A stretch of DNA of 5,737 nucleotides from Gammaproteobacteria bacterium (GCA_029857655.1 JAOUGR010000145.1:1-5737), one strand, 5' to 3'. Counted from the first letter of the stretch, positions 1-5,034 are shown. A program made the numbers and translations. Notes: generated from the sequence alone by a model not told the origin.

Positions 1-110
1 ATCTCCGGCCGGAAGTCAGCGTGAAAGTTCTTGCCTATCGGCTCAGTCAAGAAATAGATGCAATTCCTCTGCATGAGATCGTTTACAACGACTCTTCGGG
101 CTTCTTTCAT
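1..110 (-). CDS. Conserved hypothetical protein, 5' part only (cassette gene running off the left edge)
   Basis: The reverse strand reads from ATG at 110-108 and stays open to the window edge. The first residues are MKEARRVVVNDLMQRNCIYF, followed by LTEPIGKNFHADFRPE. From memory this resembles the N-terminus of a widespread uncharacterised family that begins with a DLMQR...YxTEPxGxNF pattern; no function is known to me and the match is unchecked. The gene begins 15 nt inside its cassette, as its neighbours do. A run of five G sits directly against the ATG, too close for an ideal ribosome binding site, and no other in-frame start lies within the cassette leader. The remainder of the gene and its attC are outside the window. 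Confidence 0.7.
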   Translation of the reverse strand, partial: MKEARRVVVNDLMQRNCIYFLTEPIGKNFHADFRPE

Positions 111-119
111 CCCCCTGCA

Positions 120-221
120 GCCGAACGCCGCGGTTCACGTGCGCCGAGCGAGCGCAGCGAGCGAGGGAACCCTGGCCGAGCAACGCGACGCCAGGGCGTC
201 ATGTGCAACCGCTTGTTAGGC
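120..221 (-). other. attC: attC1 recombination site (cassette A)
   Basis: Left end GCCGAAC (120-126) and right end GTTAGGC (215-221) bound a 102-bp site. The inner arms pair: GCGGTTCACGTGCGCC on the left matches GCGGTTGCACATGACGCC (reverse complement of the right arm) with unpaired extra bases. The loop holds a CCCTGGC/GCCAGGG inverted repeat and an iterated GCGAGCG motif. The left end departs from RYYYAAC at its fourth base, so the downstream core on the gene strand is GTTCGGC. The right end is complementary over 12 bp to the cassette start at 569-580. Confidence 0.9.
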
Positions 222-569
222 ACCGCCGGGGTTCGAGTCATATTCGCTCCAGCGCCAAGCGTACGTGACCGTCATGTTGTTTTTCTCGGCGATGTTTTCG
301 ATCACGCGCCGAGGGCCCTCAACGCTCCATTCTGACCAGTTGTCCCACTCGCATTTCAGAGTGGCGAGTCCTTTTCTGACGCGAATGCAGTCATAGTCGA
401 TCCCCGCATCAAAGCCCTCGTATTTTGAACTGAACTGCCAGCCGTCGGACTTCAGGTGAGCGGCGAGCGTTTTGAACCTTTCTCCCGAGATGTCCTTAAT
501 AGTGGCCAAACCGAGCAGCCTAAATCTGAGTTTTGCCACTGCTCGCAGGAAGCGCCCAAGCCATTTCAT
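216..569 (-). CDS. Hypothetical protein, tryptophan-rich (cassette A)
   Basis: The product has 117 aa and is soluble apart from a basic, hydrophobic N-terminus (MKWLGRFLRAVAKLRFRLLG, residues 1-20) that could be an amphipathic or membrane-associated helix. The C-terminal half contains CEWDNWSEWSVEGPRRVIE (73-91) and a short stretch with three aromatic-rich blocks (YAWRWSEY, 103-110). I recall similar small proteins in environmental cassette arrays but know no function. ATG at 569 lies 11 nt from the cassette start, and no Shine-Dalgarno sequence fits in that leader, so translation may depend on upstream reading or an atypical signal. The TAA stop is part of the attC end itself (GCC TAA C), a common arrangement for cassette genes. 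It is the only gene of cassette A. The reading frame is well supported; the role is unknown. Confidence 0.85.
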   Translation of the reverse strand: MKWLGRFLRAVAKLRFRLLGLATIKDISGERFKTLAAHLKSDGWQFSSKYEGFDAGIDYDCIRVRKGLATLKCEWDNWSEWSVEGPRRVIENIAEKNNMTVTYAWRWSEYDSNPGGA

Positions 570-574
570 GCGGT

Positions 575-672
575 GCCTAACGTGTGGTTAACCTGCGAGC
601 GAACCTGGCGCGGGCCGTGCGCAAGCACGGACCGTGACAGGTTGGTTCGTCAGGTTCAACCATTAGTTAGCC
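575..672 (-). other. attC: attC2 recombination site (cassette B)
   Basis: Ends are GCCTAAC (575-581) and GTTAGCC (666-672), 98 bp. The arms TGGTTAACCTGCGAGCGAAC and TGGTTGAACCTGACGAACCA (reverse complement of the right side) pair with mismatches and extra bases. The loop contains a CCGTGC/GCACGG hairpin. The right end is complementary over 9 bp to the start of cassette B (1276-1284). Confidence 0.93.
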
Positions 673-1268
673 AGCGCGCCCCCGCTGCATTGCGGGGGCA
701 TGCCTTCTTGCCATCGGCTCAGCGAGAAAGACAGAAGCTCAACGTGCTCGCCGTTCGCTTCCAGGTACGCATCGAGACCGCGTTCCGGAATGACCAACGT
801 CAGGACGTCCCCGGAAGGAGTTGCACACTCGGCAATGCCTATTTCAGTTCCTTCTTCAAATGTCGGCCGCCGAACTAGCTCTCCTCCCGCGCCGAGAAAC
901 TCTGCCAATTCCTCGACCGTGGGGCGTCTGCTCTTGTAGGACGGGAAGTAGATGTGGAGCTTAGAGACCGTGTTCTCATTAGGCGGCACAACTAGATCGA
1001 GAACGACGTCCCGAGTGCCAAAGACGCTGAGTTTGGTTTCCCAACTTAGGATTAAGGCGCTGTCTGGAGACGTGTTCCCAGATTCGGAACCTGCCAAGTA
1101 AGTTGCCTTCGGAGGACCGAATTCGAGAACCGCTTCGTGAATTGTCGTTGACCCAAGCGTCACGCCGACAACTTCTGGAGGCGTGTGCCCCTCGGGAGCC
1201 GCGCCTGCCGCGACTAGCGAATGAGCCATCGCGGCAACGACATAGGTGGCTATGATTGCGTCGCGCAT
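663..1268 (-). CDS. Secreted or periplasmic hypothetical protein (cassette B)
   Basis: The product has 201 aa. Residues 1-24 look like a Sec signal peptide: a short charged start (MRD), a hydrophobic core (AIIATYVVAAMAHSLVAAGAA) and a likely AxA-type cleavage before PEGH. The segment GVTLGSTTIHEAVLEFGPPK (35-54) resembles the helix-turn pattern of small BamE/SmpA-like periplasmic domains (LGxT..EV...FGxP), a weak hint only. No catalytic motif or second membrane segment is seen. The mature protein has two cysteines, at 148 and 194. ATG at 1268 lies 16 nt from the cassette start, with no clear Shine-Dalgarno sequence. The stop TAA directly abuts the attC end (CTG GCT AAC TAA), so the last two codons before the stop are contributed by attC2. 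Function is unknown; export is the best-supported property. Confidence 0.85.
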   Translation of the reverse strand: MRDAIIATYVVAAMAHSLVAAGAAPEGHTPPEVVGVTLGSTTIHEAVLEFGPPKATYLAGSESGNTSPDSALILSWETKLSVFGTRDVVLDLVVPPNENTVSKLHIYFPSYKSRRPTVEELAEFLGAGGELVRRPTFEEGTEIGIAECATPSGDVLTLVIPERGLDAYLEANGEHVELLSFSLSRWQEGMPPQCSGGALAN

Positions 1269-1278
1269 TGTCTTGTCT

Positions 1279-1356
1279 GGCTAACGCCTGCAATCACCGG
1301 GCGGTGACAGGCGGCGAAGTCGGCTGTCACCGCTCCGGTGCATTGCGAAGTTAGAC
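1279..1356 (-). other. attC: attC3 recombination site (cassette C)
   Basis: Ends are GGCTAAC (1279-1285) and GTTAGAC (1350-1356), 78 bp. The arms pair very well: GCAATCACCGGGCGGTGACA against GCAATGCACCGGAGCGGTGA, the latter with two unpaired extra bases. This asymmetry is typical of the extrahelical bases that orient attC recombination. The right end is complementary over 9 bp to the start of cassette C (1852-1860). Confidence 0.94.
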
Positions 1357-1365
1357 AGCCCGCTC

Positions 1366-1812
1366 TCAAAAGTTCTCTTCACGGTAGAGTTCCGGGTATA
1401 GGTCCCTCAAGACGGTGCGACATCTGTCTGTCTGACTCCGGTCGCCCAACCCGTAGATGTGCTGTTCCGTGCCATGCCGCGTCATCCGGATCTCGTTTGC
1501 TCCACCGGTACAACGTCTGATCGTGATCGAAGCAAGTTCCGGCAAGGTATACCGATGCCATCTGGCATCACCATCGTCTTGCAGGATACGCTCGCCGGTT
1601 GGGCTGGCCGAGTTCGCCCACGCACGCCGCATGGCGCCATGAAACCCGAGTCCTGCCCATACGCCCGCCTTTACCGTCAGCCAGAGGCTTCGGGGACACG
1701 CAATGATTGCATCGGGGGCCAGACAAAGATCCCAATTCTTCAGGCCAGAATGGGAGAACAGGGGGCCTATCGTATCCTTGATCTGCCACGAGCGTTGTAT
1801 CGAGGACTGCAT
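1366..1812 (-). CDS. Hypothetical protein, possible PH-like fold (cassette C)
   Basis: The product has 148 aa. ATG at 1812 is preceded at 8 nt by GAGGAG (plus-strand 1821-1826), the best ribosome binding site in the array, which settles the frame against overlapping plus-strand reading frames of similar length. The sequence has an N-terminal strand-rich part (NWDLCLAPDAIIACPRSLWL, 26-45), a hydrophobic middle (TVKAGVWAGLGFHGAMRRAW, 46-65), then YTLPELASITIRR (88-100) and a helical C-terminus ending in LYPELYREENF. This order (short strands, basic patch, closing helix) is reminiscent of small bacterial PH-like proteins, but I cannot confirm it. The hydrophobic middle could be a membrane-contacting helix. 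The stop is 9 nt from attC3. It is the only gene in its cassette and has the longest leader (48 nt). No function is assigned. Confidence 0.8.
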   Translation of the reverse strand: MQSSIQRSWQIKDTIGPLFSHSGLKNWDLCLAPDAIIACPRSLWLTVKAGVWAGLGFHGAMRRAWANSASPTGERILQDDGDARWHRYTLPELASITIRRCTGGANEIRMTRHGTEQHIYGLGDRSQTDRCRTVLRDLYPELYREENF

Positions 1813-1820
1813 CGTATTAA

Positions 1821-1826
1821 CTCCTC
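1821..1826 (-). promoter_or_regulatory. Ribosome binding site of the cassette C gene
   Basis: GAGGAG on the minus strand, 8 nt before ATG 1812. It decides the strand and frame of the 148-aa gene in a region with several competing open frames. Confidence 0.75.
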
Positions 1827-1854
1827 TTCACAAGTGCGTTCAATCTCCCAGTCT

Positions 1855-1947
1855 GTCTAACGTTCGCGTTGAGCGGCGCGCGGCCACGAGTACAGGGCAT
1901 ATGTGCGCTCGCTATCGGCGCGTCCGCTCTCGAACGCGGGGTTAGCC
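1855..1947 (-). other. attC: attC4 recombination site (cassette D)
   Basis: Ends are GTCTAAC (1855-1861) and GTTAGCC (1941-1947), 93 bp. Inner arms CGCGTTGAGCGGCGCGC and CGCGTTCGAGAGCGGACGCG (reverse complement of the right side) pair with extra bases on the latter. The right end is complementary over 12 bp to the start of cassette D (2248-2259). Confidence 0.94.
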
Positions 1948-1972
1948 GTCATTGCCTGGATTCCTGGCGTCC

Positions 1973-2245
1973 TTAGTTCTGCCGGTTAGGTTTCTTGTCA
2001 CTCTTGACGCGTCTGTCCACGGCGGCTCCCAAAAGATATAGCAGGAATGCGTTCATTGCGCATCCAATAAGCAACACGCCTGTTTCGCCTACGAAAGATG
2101 CACCCTGATATATCAACCACCACGGAGCTGCGGGCAGATAAAGCAGCAGCGGTGACATATGTGTCCCCGCGCCGCTTATCACAAATAGCGCGAGAGGAAC
2201 TACAACGACGGCAAAAATCGCGGGTAGCAATACAGCCTTGCGCAT
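1973..2245 (-). CDS. Small membrane protein (cassette D)
   Basis: The product has 90 aa when started at ATG 2245. An in-frame ATG 33 nt upstream (2278) lies inside attC5 and outside the cassette, so it would not travel with the gene and is rejected. The protein is largely hydrophobic: a first membrane helix at about 4-24 (AVLLPAIFAVVVVPLALFVI), a second possible one at 31-48 with a PWW motif (41-43), and a third at about 54-76. A basic polar tail (DRRVKSDKKPNRQN) should lie in the cytoplasm. There is no signal peptidase site or catalytic motif. The leader is 14 nt with no Shine-Dalgarno sequence. The stop lies 25 nt from attC4. Small multi-span proteins of unknown role are frequent cassette cargo; nothing here narrows the function. 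Confidence 0.8.
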   Translation of the reverse strand: MRKAVLLPAIFAVVVVPLALFVISGAGTHMSPLLLYLPAAPWWLIYQGASFVGETGVLLIGCAMNAFLLYLLGAAVDRRVKSDKKPNRQN

Positions 2246-2253
2246 TTTATGAC

Positions 2254-2334
2254 GGCTAACGTCCGCGATGATGCGCACCGCACGGAGCGCGTAGCGCCAA
2301 GTGAACGGTGTCGCTGTCCATCGCGTTGTTAGGC
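2254..2334 (-). other. attC: attC5 recombination site (cassette E)
   Basis: Ends are GGCTAAC (2254-2260) and GTTAGGC (2328-2334), 81 bp. Arms share CGCGATG on both sides followed by GCG..ACCG pairing. The right end is complementary over 9 bp, and over 12 of 13 allowing one mismatch, to the start of cassette E (2627-2639). Its arms resemble those of attC6. Confidence 0.94.
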
Positions 2335-2341
2335 CATATCA

Positions 2342-2620
2342 TTAGCCTCGAAGCAAGATCCACAAGACACCGAACACCACGGCTATCACTGCCGAGTAGA
2401 GGAGCAATCCGTAAGTGCCAAGTGGGTGAATCCAAGAAGCACGCCGATAGTGAACGTCGCACCAGCATCCGGTGAAAGGAACTGCTCCGGGAAAGTGCCG
2501 GGTGTGACCGGGACGGCCGCATGTCTGGCAAAAGCCGCAGTAACCGCGCGGCACGCCCAGTGACTCGAAATGGCTTGGGTTCTTCTCCCATATTCCGCAA
2601 TAGCATCCGCGTTCGTTCAT
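2342..2620 (-). CDS. Cysteine-rich, putative zinc-binding protein with one C-terminal membrane segment (cassette E)
   Basis: The product has 92 aa. The N-terminal 60 residues carry seven cysteines in C-x-C (6, 8), C-x2-C-x2-C (28, 31, 34) and C-x-C (52, 54) arrangements, with histidines at 39, 42 and 57, a pattern that suggests one or two bound metal ions, probably zinc. The motif CGFCQTCGRPGHTRHFPG (28-45) is the most ribbon- or knuckle-like part. Residues 69-90 form a single hydrophobic helix, so the Cys-rich domain is probably a tail-anchored or membrane-tethered cytoplasmic module. I recall similar proteins without assigned function. ATG at 2620 lies 19 nt into the cassette and has no obvious Shine-Dalgarno sequence. 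The stop is 7 nt from attC5. Metal binding is inferred from residue spacing only. Confidence 0.83.
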   Translation of the reverse strand: MNERGCYCGIWEKNPSHFESLGVPRGYCGFCQTCGRPGHTRHFPGAVPFTGCWCDVHYRRASWIHPLGTYGLLLYSAVIAVVFGVLWILLRG

Positions 2621-2633
2621 GCCGTGTGATGTG

Positions 2634-2714
2634 GCCTAACGTTCGCGATGACGCGCGCGAAGCAAGCGCGCGCAGCCGCGCTTGCAAGCGTCGCCGTCCA
2701 TCGTGCGGTTAGGC
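2634..2714 (-). other. attC: attC6 recombination site (cassette F)
   Basis: Ends are GCCTAAC (2634-2640) and GTTAGGC (2708-2714), 81 bp. Arms CGATGACGCGCGCG and CGATGGACGGCGACGC (reverse complement of the right side) pair with interruptions. The loop is rich in alternating CG. The right end reads on as GTTAGGCTTCACG, of which the last 12 bases are complementary to the start of cassette F (3372-3383). Confidence 0.94.
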
Positions 2715-2715
2715 T

Positions 2716-3363
2716 TCACGTCCAGCCACACTCGTGTAGATGCTGCGAACGCTCAGGTTTTTGCTCGTAGACGTCCCCGGTCTCCGGATGCACGAAAGTC
2801 CCATTGAGGAGAACGCACATGTCTTGGGGTATTGGTGCGAGTAGACCCTTACGGGGTTTTTGACATTGACGCCAACAGGCGACCCACGTTCCTACGCGTA
2901 TGACCTCCGGCAACCCGCACAAATATTCGCGTGCGCTCGGGTCGGTAATTTCCTTTGAGTACCAAAACTTAGTGAACGGTCCGAGCAAGGAGCGCTCACA
3001 GAACAGCCGATCAAACCTGTCTCGGTAGAGATCTTCTGCCTCTACGATGAGTGGGGCGACCCGTTCCACCAATATCCGATTGAAGCGCTCTCCGTTCGCT
3101 ATGCCCCCGAAGTACTGAGCTCGATACCCGCTATTCCCGTTGAGGAACTGATCGAACAGCCGCGCGGTGAGGGGGATATTGACCGACGCTCGAAAGTATC
3201 CTGGCTTGTCGCGGCATGGCTCTCGGTCCTCAGGTAGCACTCGAAACTCGGCCAGCCTCTGTGCTATTTCACCCGCTAACTCATCTTCGAACGCTAATGG
3301 ATCGATTGGAGGCGTCCCGTGGCCCCAGACCTCGCGCTCAACAGACTGAAACGCCTTGGCCAC
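2716..3363 (-). CDS. Hypothetical protein of unrecognised family (cassette F)
   Basis: The product has 215 aa and is predicted soluble: no signal peptide and no membrane helix. The start is GTG at 3363, chosen because GAGGA sits 4 nt upstream and no in-frame ATG lies between the cassette start and the body of the protein. Visible features are an acidic N-terminal helix region (AFEDELAGEIAQRLAEFRVL, 24-43), a central aromatic and arginine-rich stretch (YRAQYFGGIANGERFNRILV, 80-99), and an acidic helix EAEDLYRDRFDRLFCERS (108-125). Seven cysteines are scattered rather than paired. The C-terminus has NGTFVHPETGDVYE (187-200), which looks like a small beta hairpin. I recognise no family or active site. 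The TGA stop is one nucleotide before attC6. It is the largest unknown in the array and a candidate for fold prediction. Confidence 0.83.
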   Translation of the reverse strand: MAKAFQSVEREVWGHGTPPIDPLAFEDELAGEIAQRLAEFRVLPEDREPCRDKPGYFRASVNIPLTARLFDQFLNGNSGYRAQYFGGIANGERFNRILVERVAPLIVEAEDLYRDRFDRLFCERSLLGPFTKFWYSKEITDPSAREYLCGLPEVIRVGTWVACWRQCQKPRKGLLAPIPQDMCVLLNGTFVHPETGDVYEQKPERSQHLHECGWT

Positions 3364-3367
3364 AGTT

Positions 3368-3372
3368 TCCTC
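3368..3372 (-). promoter_or_regulatory. Ribosome binding site supporting a GTG start (cassette F gene)
   Basis: GAGGA on the minus strand, separated from GTG 3363 by AACT (4 nt). The spacing is short but the motif is the only one in the 20-nt leader. Confidence 0.6.
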
Positions 3373-3377
3373 GTGAA

Positions 3378-3458
3378 GCCTAACGTGCTGCGTAACCGGC
3401 GCGCGACGGCGACGCGAAGCGGCGCTGTTGCGCGTCCGCGTTGACGCAGAAGTTAGGC
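3378..3458 (-). other. attC: attC7 recombination site (cassette G)
   Basis: Ends are GCCTAAC (3378-3384) and GTTAGGC (3452-3458), 81 bp. Arms CTGCGTAACCGGCGCGC and CTGCGTCAACGCGGACGCGC (reverse complement of the right side) pair with extra bases on the latter. The right end is complementary over 10 bp to the start of cassette G (4044-4053). The arm and loop sequence is close to that of attC8. Confidence 0.95.
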
Positions 3459-4010
3459 TTCACGGTTAGAACTGCCTCTCTTTTGCATTTCCGCGTCAGC
3501 ATCGGCGTACGCGCGCGTTGTTAGGGTGATGCTGTCGTCGCAGAGGCTTTCAATTTCCTTCGAAACGGCTTCAAGCTCTTTGATCGCCTCCTCTCTTTCG
3601 TCCCCTTGGGCATTTGCATCTCCATACTTGAGGAGCAAAAGGTCAATGCGTTGCTGAAGTCGGTAATAACCGGCCCAAGAGCGCTTGTGCTTTGCTGCCT
3701 GTTCTGGATCATTCACATACGCATGCACGCCGGTTAATACGGGCGCCAGGACCAATGGAGCAAAGACAACAATGTAGAGAAGCAATGCAATGCCGCCTTG
3801 TGGAAAGGTGATGCTACCCTTTCCATCAAGGCCCATCTGACTCGTGATCGTGGCAAAAATGGTGGTGCCGACTACAGCCGAAAGGATAGTTGCGCTGACG
3901 CCGAGTTGCGCACCTCGCTTACGATGCCATTCGGCCGATTTTTCGTGAGCGATCGCCCTCTTAGCGACCACCTCCCGGTATTCCTCTGCTGTTGCGAGAA
4001 TGTCCTTCAT
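3453..4010 (-). CDS. SLATT-type two-membrane-segment protein, predicted conflict/defence effector (cassette G)
   Basis: The product has 185 aa. Its order is an N-terminal helix with a WHRKR motif (28-32), membrane helix 1 at about 36-56 (LGVSATILSAVVGTTIFATI), a short Gly-rich loop, membrane helix 2 at about 73-98, and a long charged C-terminal helical region starting DPEQAAKHKRSWAGYYRLQQ (101-120) followed by a Glu/Asp/Lys-rich probable coiled coil (135-157). This architecture, with the conserved post-TM2 segment in which an AxxH/R..YxxLxxRI pattern is seen, matches the SLATT family (SMODS- and SLOG-associating 2TM effector domain). Family members are predicted pore-forming effectors in nucleotide-signalled immune systems. 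No cyclase, SLOG or other partner gene is in the cassette, so it would act alone or with genes elsewhere. ATG 4010 has AAAGGGGG 7 nt upstream. The TAA stop is embedded in attC7. The family call is by recall of sequence pattern. Confidence 0.85.
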   Translation of the reverse strand: MKDILATAEEYREVVAKRAIAHEKSAEWHRKRGAQLGVSATILSAVVGTTIFATITSQMGLDGKGSITFPQGGIALLLYIVVFAPLVLAPVLTGVHAYVNDPEQAAKHKRSWAGYYRLQQRIDLLLLKYGDANAQGDEREEAIKELEAVSKEIESLCDDSITLTTRAYADADAEMQKRGSSNREA

Positions 4011-4017
4011 TCGTCTG

Positions 4018-4025
4018 CCCCCTTT
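4018..4025 (-). promoter_or_regulatory. Ribosome binding site of the SLATT gene
   Basis: AAAGGGGG on the minus strand, 7 nt before ATG 4010. It lies inside the cassette leader and therefore moves with the gene. Confidence 0.65.
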
Positions 4026-4047
4026 AGTAGAACAGGGTATTGATGAA

Positions 4048-4114
4048 GCCTAACGTCCCGCATTACCGGCGCGCGCTGCCCTTGCGCGCGTCCGGGTACA
4101 TGCGGTTGTTAGAG
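4048..4114 (-). other. attC: attC8 recombination site (cassette H)
   Basis: Ends are GCCTAAC (4048-4054) and GTTAGAG (4108-4114), 67 bp, the shortest site here. Arms CCGCATTACCGGCGCGCG and CCGCATGTACCCGGACGCGC (reverse complement of the right side) pair with extra bases. The right end deviates from GTTRRRY in the last base but continues GTTAGAGCGCAAT. Its final 12 bases are perfectly complementary to ATTGCGCTCTAA at 4979-4990, which fixes the start of cassette H. Confidence 0.94.
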
Positions 4115-4136
4115 CGCAATCTTCCGGCTTCACGTA

Positions 4137-4955
4137 TCAGCTTTCAATCGTAACAACGTGCGCCTGGATCTTTCCGTCAACAGCGCCCGTGCCAAACCGC
4201 TTCGCGATAGCCCCTGAGGCGATGTCGGTCGCCTCGCCAAGTCGCGAGGCATCCCGAGTCTCGATCTCATTTCTTAGGGGTGTGCCTTGGCAGTACGCGA
4301 TCGCCGGGATCCGGGGGGATGCTGCCCGACTGCGCGCCGCAACCGTGTCGATTCTGGGTGAGCCGCTGAATCCACCAACTCCAAGATCTCGCTTAATAGT
4401 GCGATGGTCGTGATAACCGTGAGGGGTACGGGCCAGGAAGCGTGGGGGATCCTTGGGAAAGACGGATTCGAGCGCAGTCGTCACGGTGTCCGCGAATTCG
4501 TTTTCCTCGATCCGATCCCACACATTGAAGATAAGGACGCCTCCCGGCCTTAATACTCGACGCGCTTCGGAAAACGCTTTTGATTTTTCCGGGAAGAACA
4601 TGACGCCGAACTGGCACACAACGGCGTCAAACGTTGCGTCTCGGAAAGGTAGCTGCATCGCATCGGCCTGACGCCACTCGACGGTGCGCTTCGTTCCCAC
4701 GACGGAAGCTTGGTCGAGCATCGCCTGATTCAAATCCGTGGCGACGATGGACACGGTGTCGGGTAGTACGGATGCTAGAGCACGAGTCACTACACCCGTC
4801 CCGGCTGCGACTTCGAGTACCCGGGAGAGCGACCTCGAACCTAGTCGATTCACCAGCTCCGCGGCGTAGGGCTCGAAGATCAGCGGAACTAGGTAAGTTT
4901 CATAGAGCTTCGGGACCGAGCCGGCGAAAACCCTGTCGCTATCGGAGCTGCTCAT
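4137..4955 (-). CDS. Class I SAM-dependent methyltransferase (cassette H)
   Basis: The product has 272 aa from ATG 4955. The Rossmann-type methyltransferase fold is shown by motif I VLEVAAGTG (46-54, SAM-binding glycine loop), the acidic residue ending strand 2 (ATDLN, Asp75), QADAMQLPF (96-104), motif II FDAVVCQFGVMFF (109-121), and the LRPGGVLIFNVW block (135-146). This is the Methyltransf_11 type. The C-terminal third (RFLARTPHGYHDHRTIKRDL onward) is intact and seems family-specific; the methyl acceptor cannot be deduced. The reading frame is open back to 5099, but residues upstream of Met49 of that longer frame cross the cassette boundary at 4990. Met at 4955, with AGAGG 8 nt upstream and a family-like N-terminus (MSSSDSDRVFAGSVPKLYET), is the start. 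It is the attI-proximal cassette, so it is best placed for expression from a promoter to its right. Confidence 0.92.
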   Translation of the reverse strand: MSSSDSDRVFAGSVPKLYETYLVPLIFEPYAAELVNRLGSRSLSRVLEVAAGTGVVTRALASVLPDTVSIVATDLNQAMLDQASVVGTKRTVEWRQADAMQLPFRDATFDAVVCQFGVMFFPEKSKAFSEARRVLRPGGVLIFNVWDRIEENEFADTVTTALESVFPKDPPRFLARTPHGYHDHRTIKRDLGVGGFSGSPRIDTVAARSRAASPRIPAIAYCQGTPLRNEIETRDASRLGEATDIASGAIAKRFGTGAVDGKIQAHVVTIES

Positions 4956-4963
4956 CGTGCCTG

Positions 4964-4968
4964 CCTCT
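4964..4968 (-). promoter_or_regulatory. Ribosome binding site of the methyltransferase gene
   Basis: AGAGG on the minus strand, 8 nt before ATG 4955. Together with the cassette limit at 4990 it favours this start over the longer open frame. Confidence 0.6.
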
Positions 4969-4978
4969 GCCTCGATTC

Positions 4979-5017
4979 CATTGCGCTCTAAGTAGTGATT
5001 AAGCGGCACGCTGCCGC
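4979..5017 (-). other. attI: Cassette array boundary: degenerate attI-like or secondary recombination junction
   Basis: Cassette H begins at TTAGAGCGCAAT (minus strand, 4990 leftward). The base before it is C (4991), where a normal attI or attC core would supply G. No attC arms lie to the right. Instead, 8 nt beyond the A/T-rich CTTAATCACTAC there is a hairpin GCGGCA-CGC-TGCCGC (5003-5017). This may be a decayed attI, a non-canonical insertion site, or a point-mutated core. It is an inference from the cassette geometry; no known attI sequence was matched. Confidence 0.5.
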
Positions 5018-5034
5018 CCACGAAAGCATCCATA

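Larger units (their letters stand above)
1..4990 (-). mobile_element. Integron gene-cassette array (eight complete cassettes plus part of a ninth)
   Basis: Eight attC sites alternate with single genes, all read right to left. Cassette limits, set at the recombination point between RYYYAA and C on the plus strand, are: A 126-580, B 581-1284, C 1285-1860, D 1861-2259, E 2260-2639, F 2640-3383, G 3384-4053, H 4054-4990. A further cassette runs left of 125 and out of the window. In each complete cassette the right end of its attC (GTTAG...) is complementary over 9-12 bp to the sequence just left of the next attC, or of the junction at 4990, which is the signature of units that circularise. The attC sites resemble one another in arm sequence, as in sedentary chromosomal integrons. 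No intI gene is seen, so this may be a CALIN. The left limit is not reached. Confidence 0.95.

Noticed and set aside
456..939. Plus-strand open frames across the end of cassette A and the start of cassette B
   Set aside because: They run through attC2 and antisense to two well-supported cassette genes.
1813..1850. Promoter inside the cassette C leader (TTGAAC with a TTAATA 17 bp away)
   Set aside because: The -10 matches only two of six consensus bases and overlaps the ribosome binding site region.
1459..1860. Plus-strand open frame of 133 codons across cassette C
   Set aside because: It lies opposite the minus-strand gene that has a clear ribosome binding site, runs into attC4, and has a composition unlike a real protein.
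2246..2278. Start of the small membrane protein of cassette D at ATG 2278
   Set aside because: This codon lies in attC5 of the neighbouring cassette, outside cassette D; ATG 2245 is inside it.
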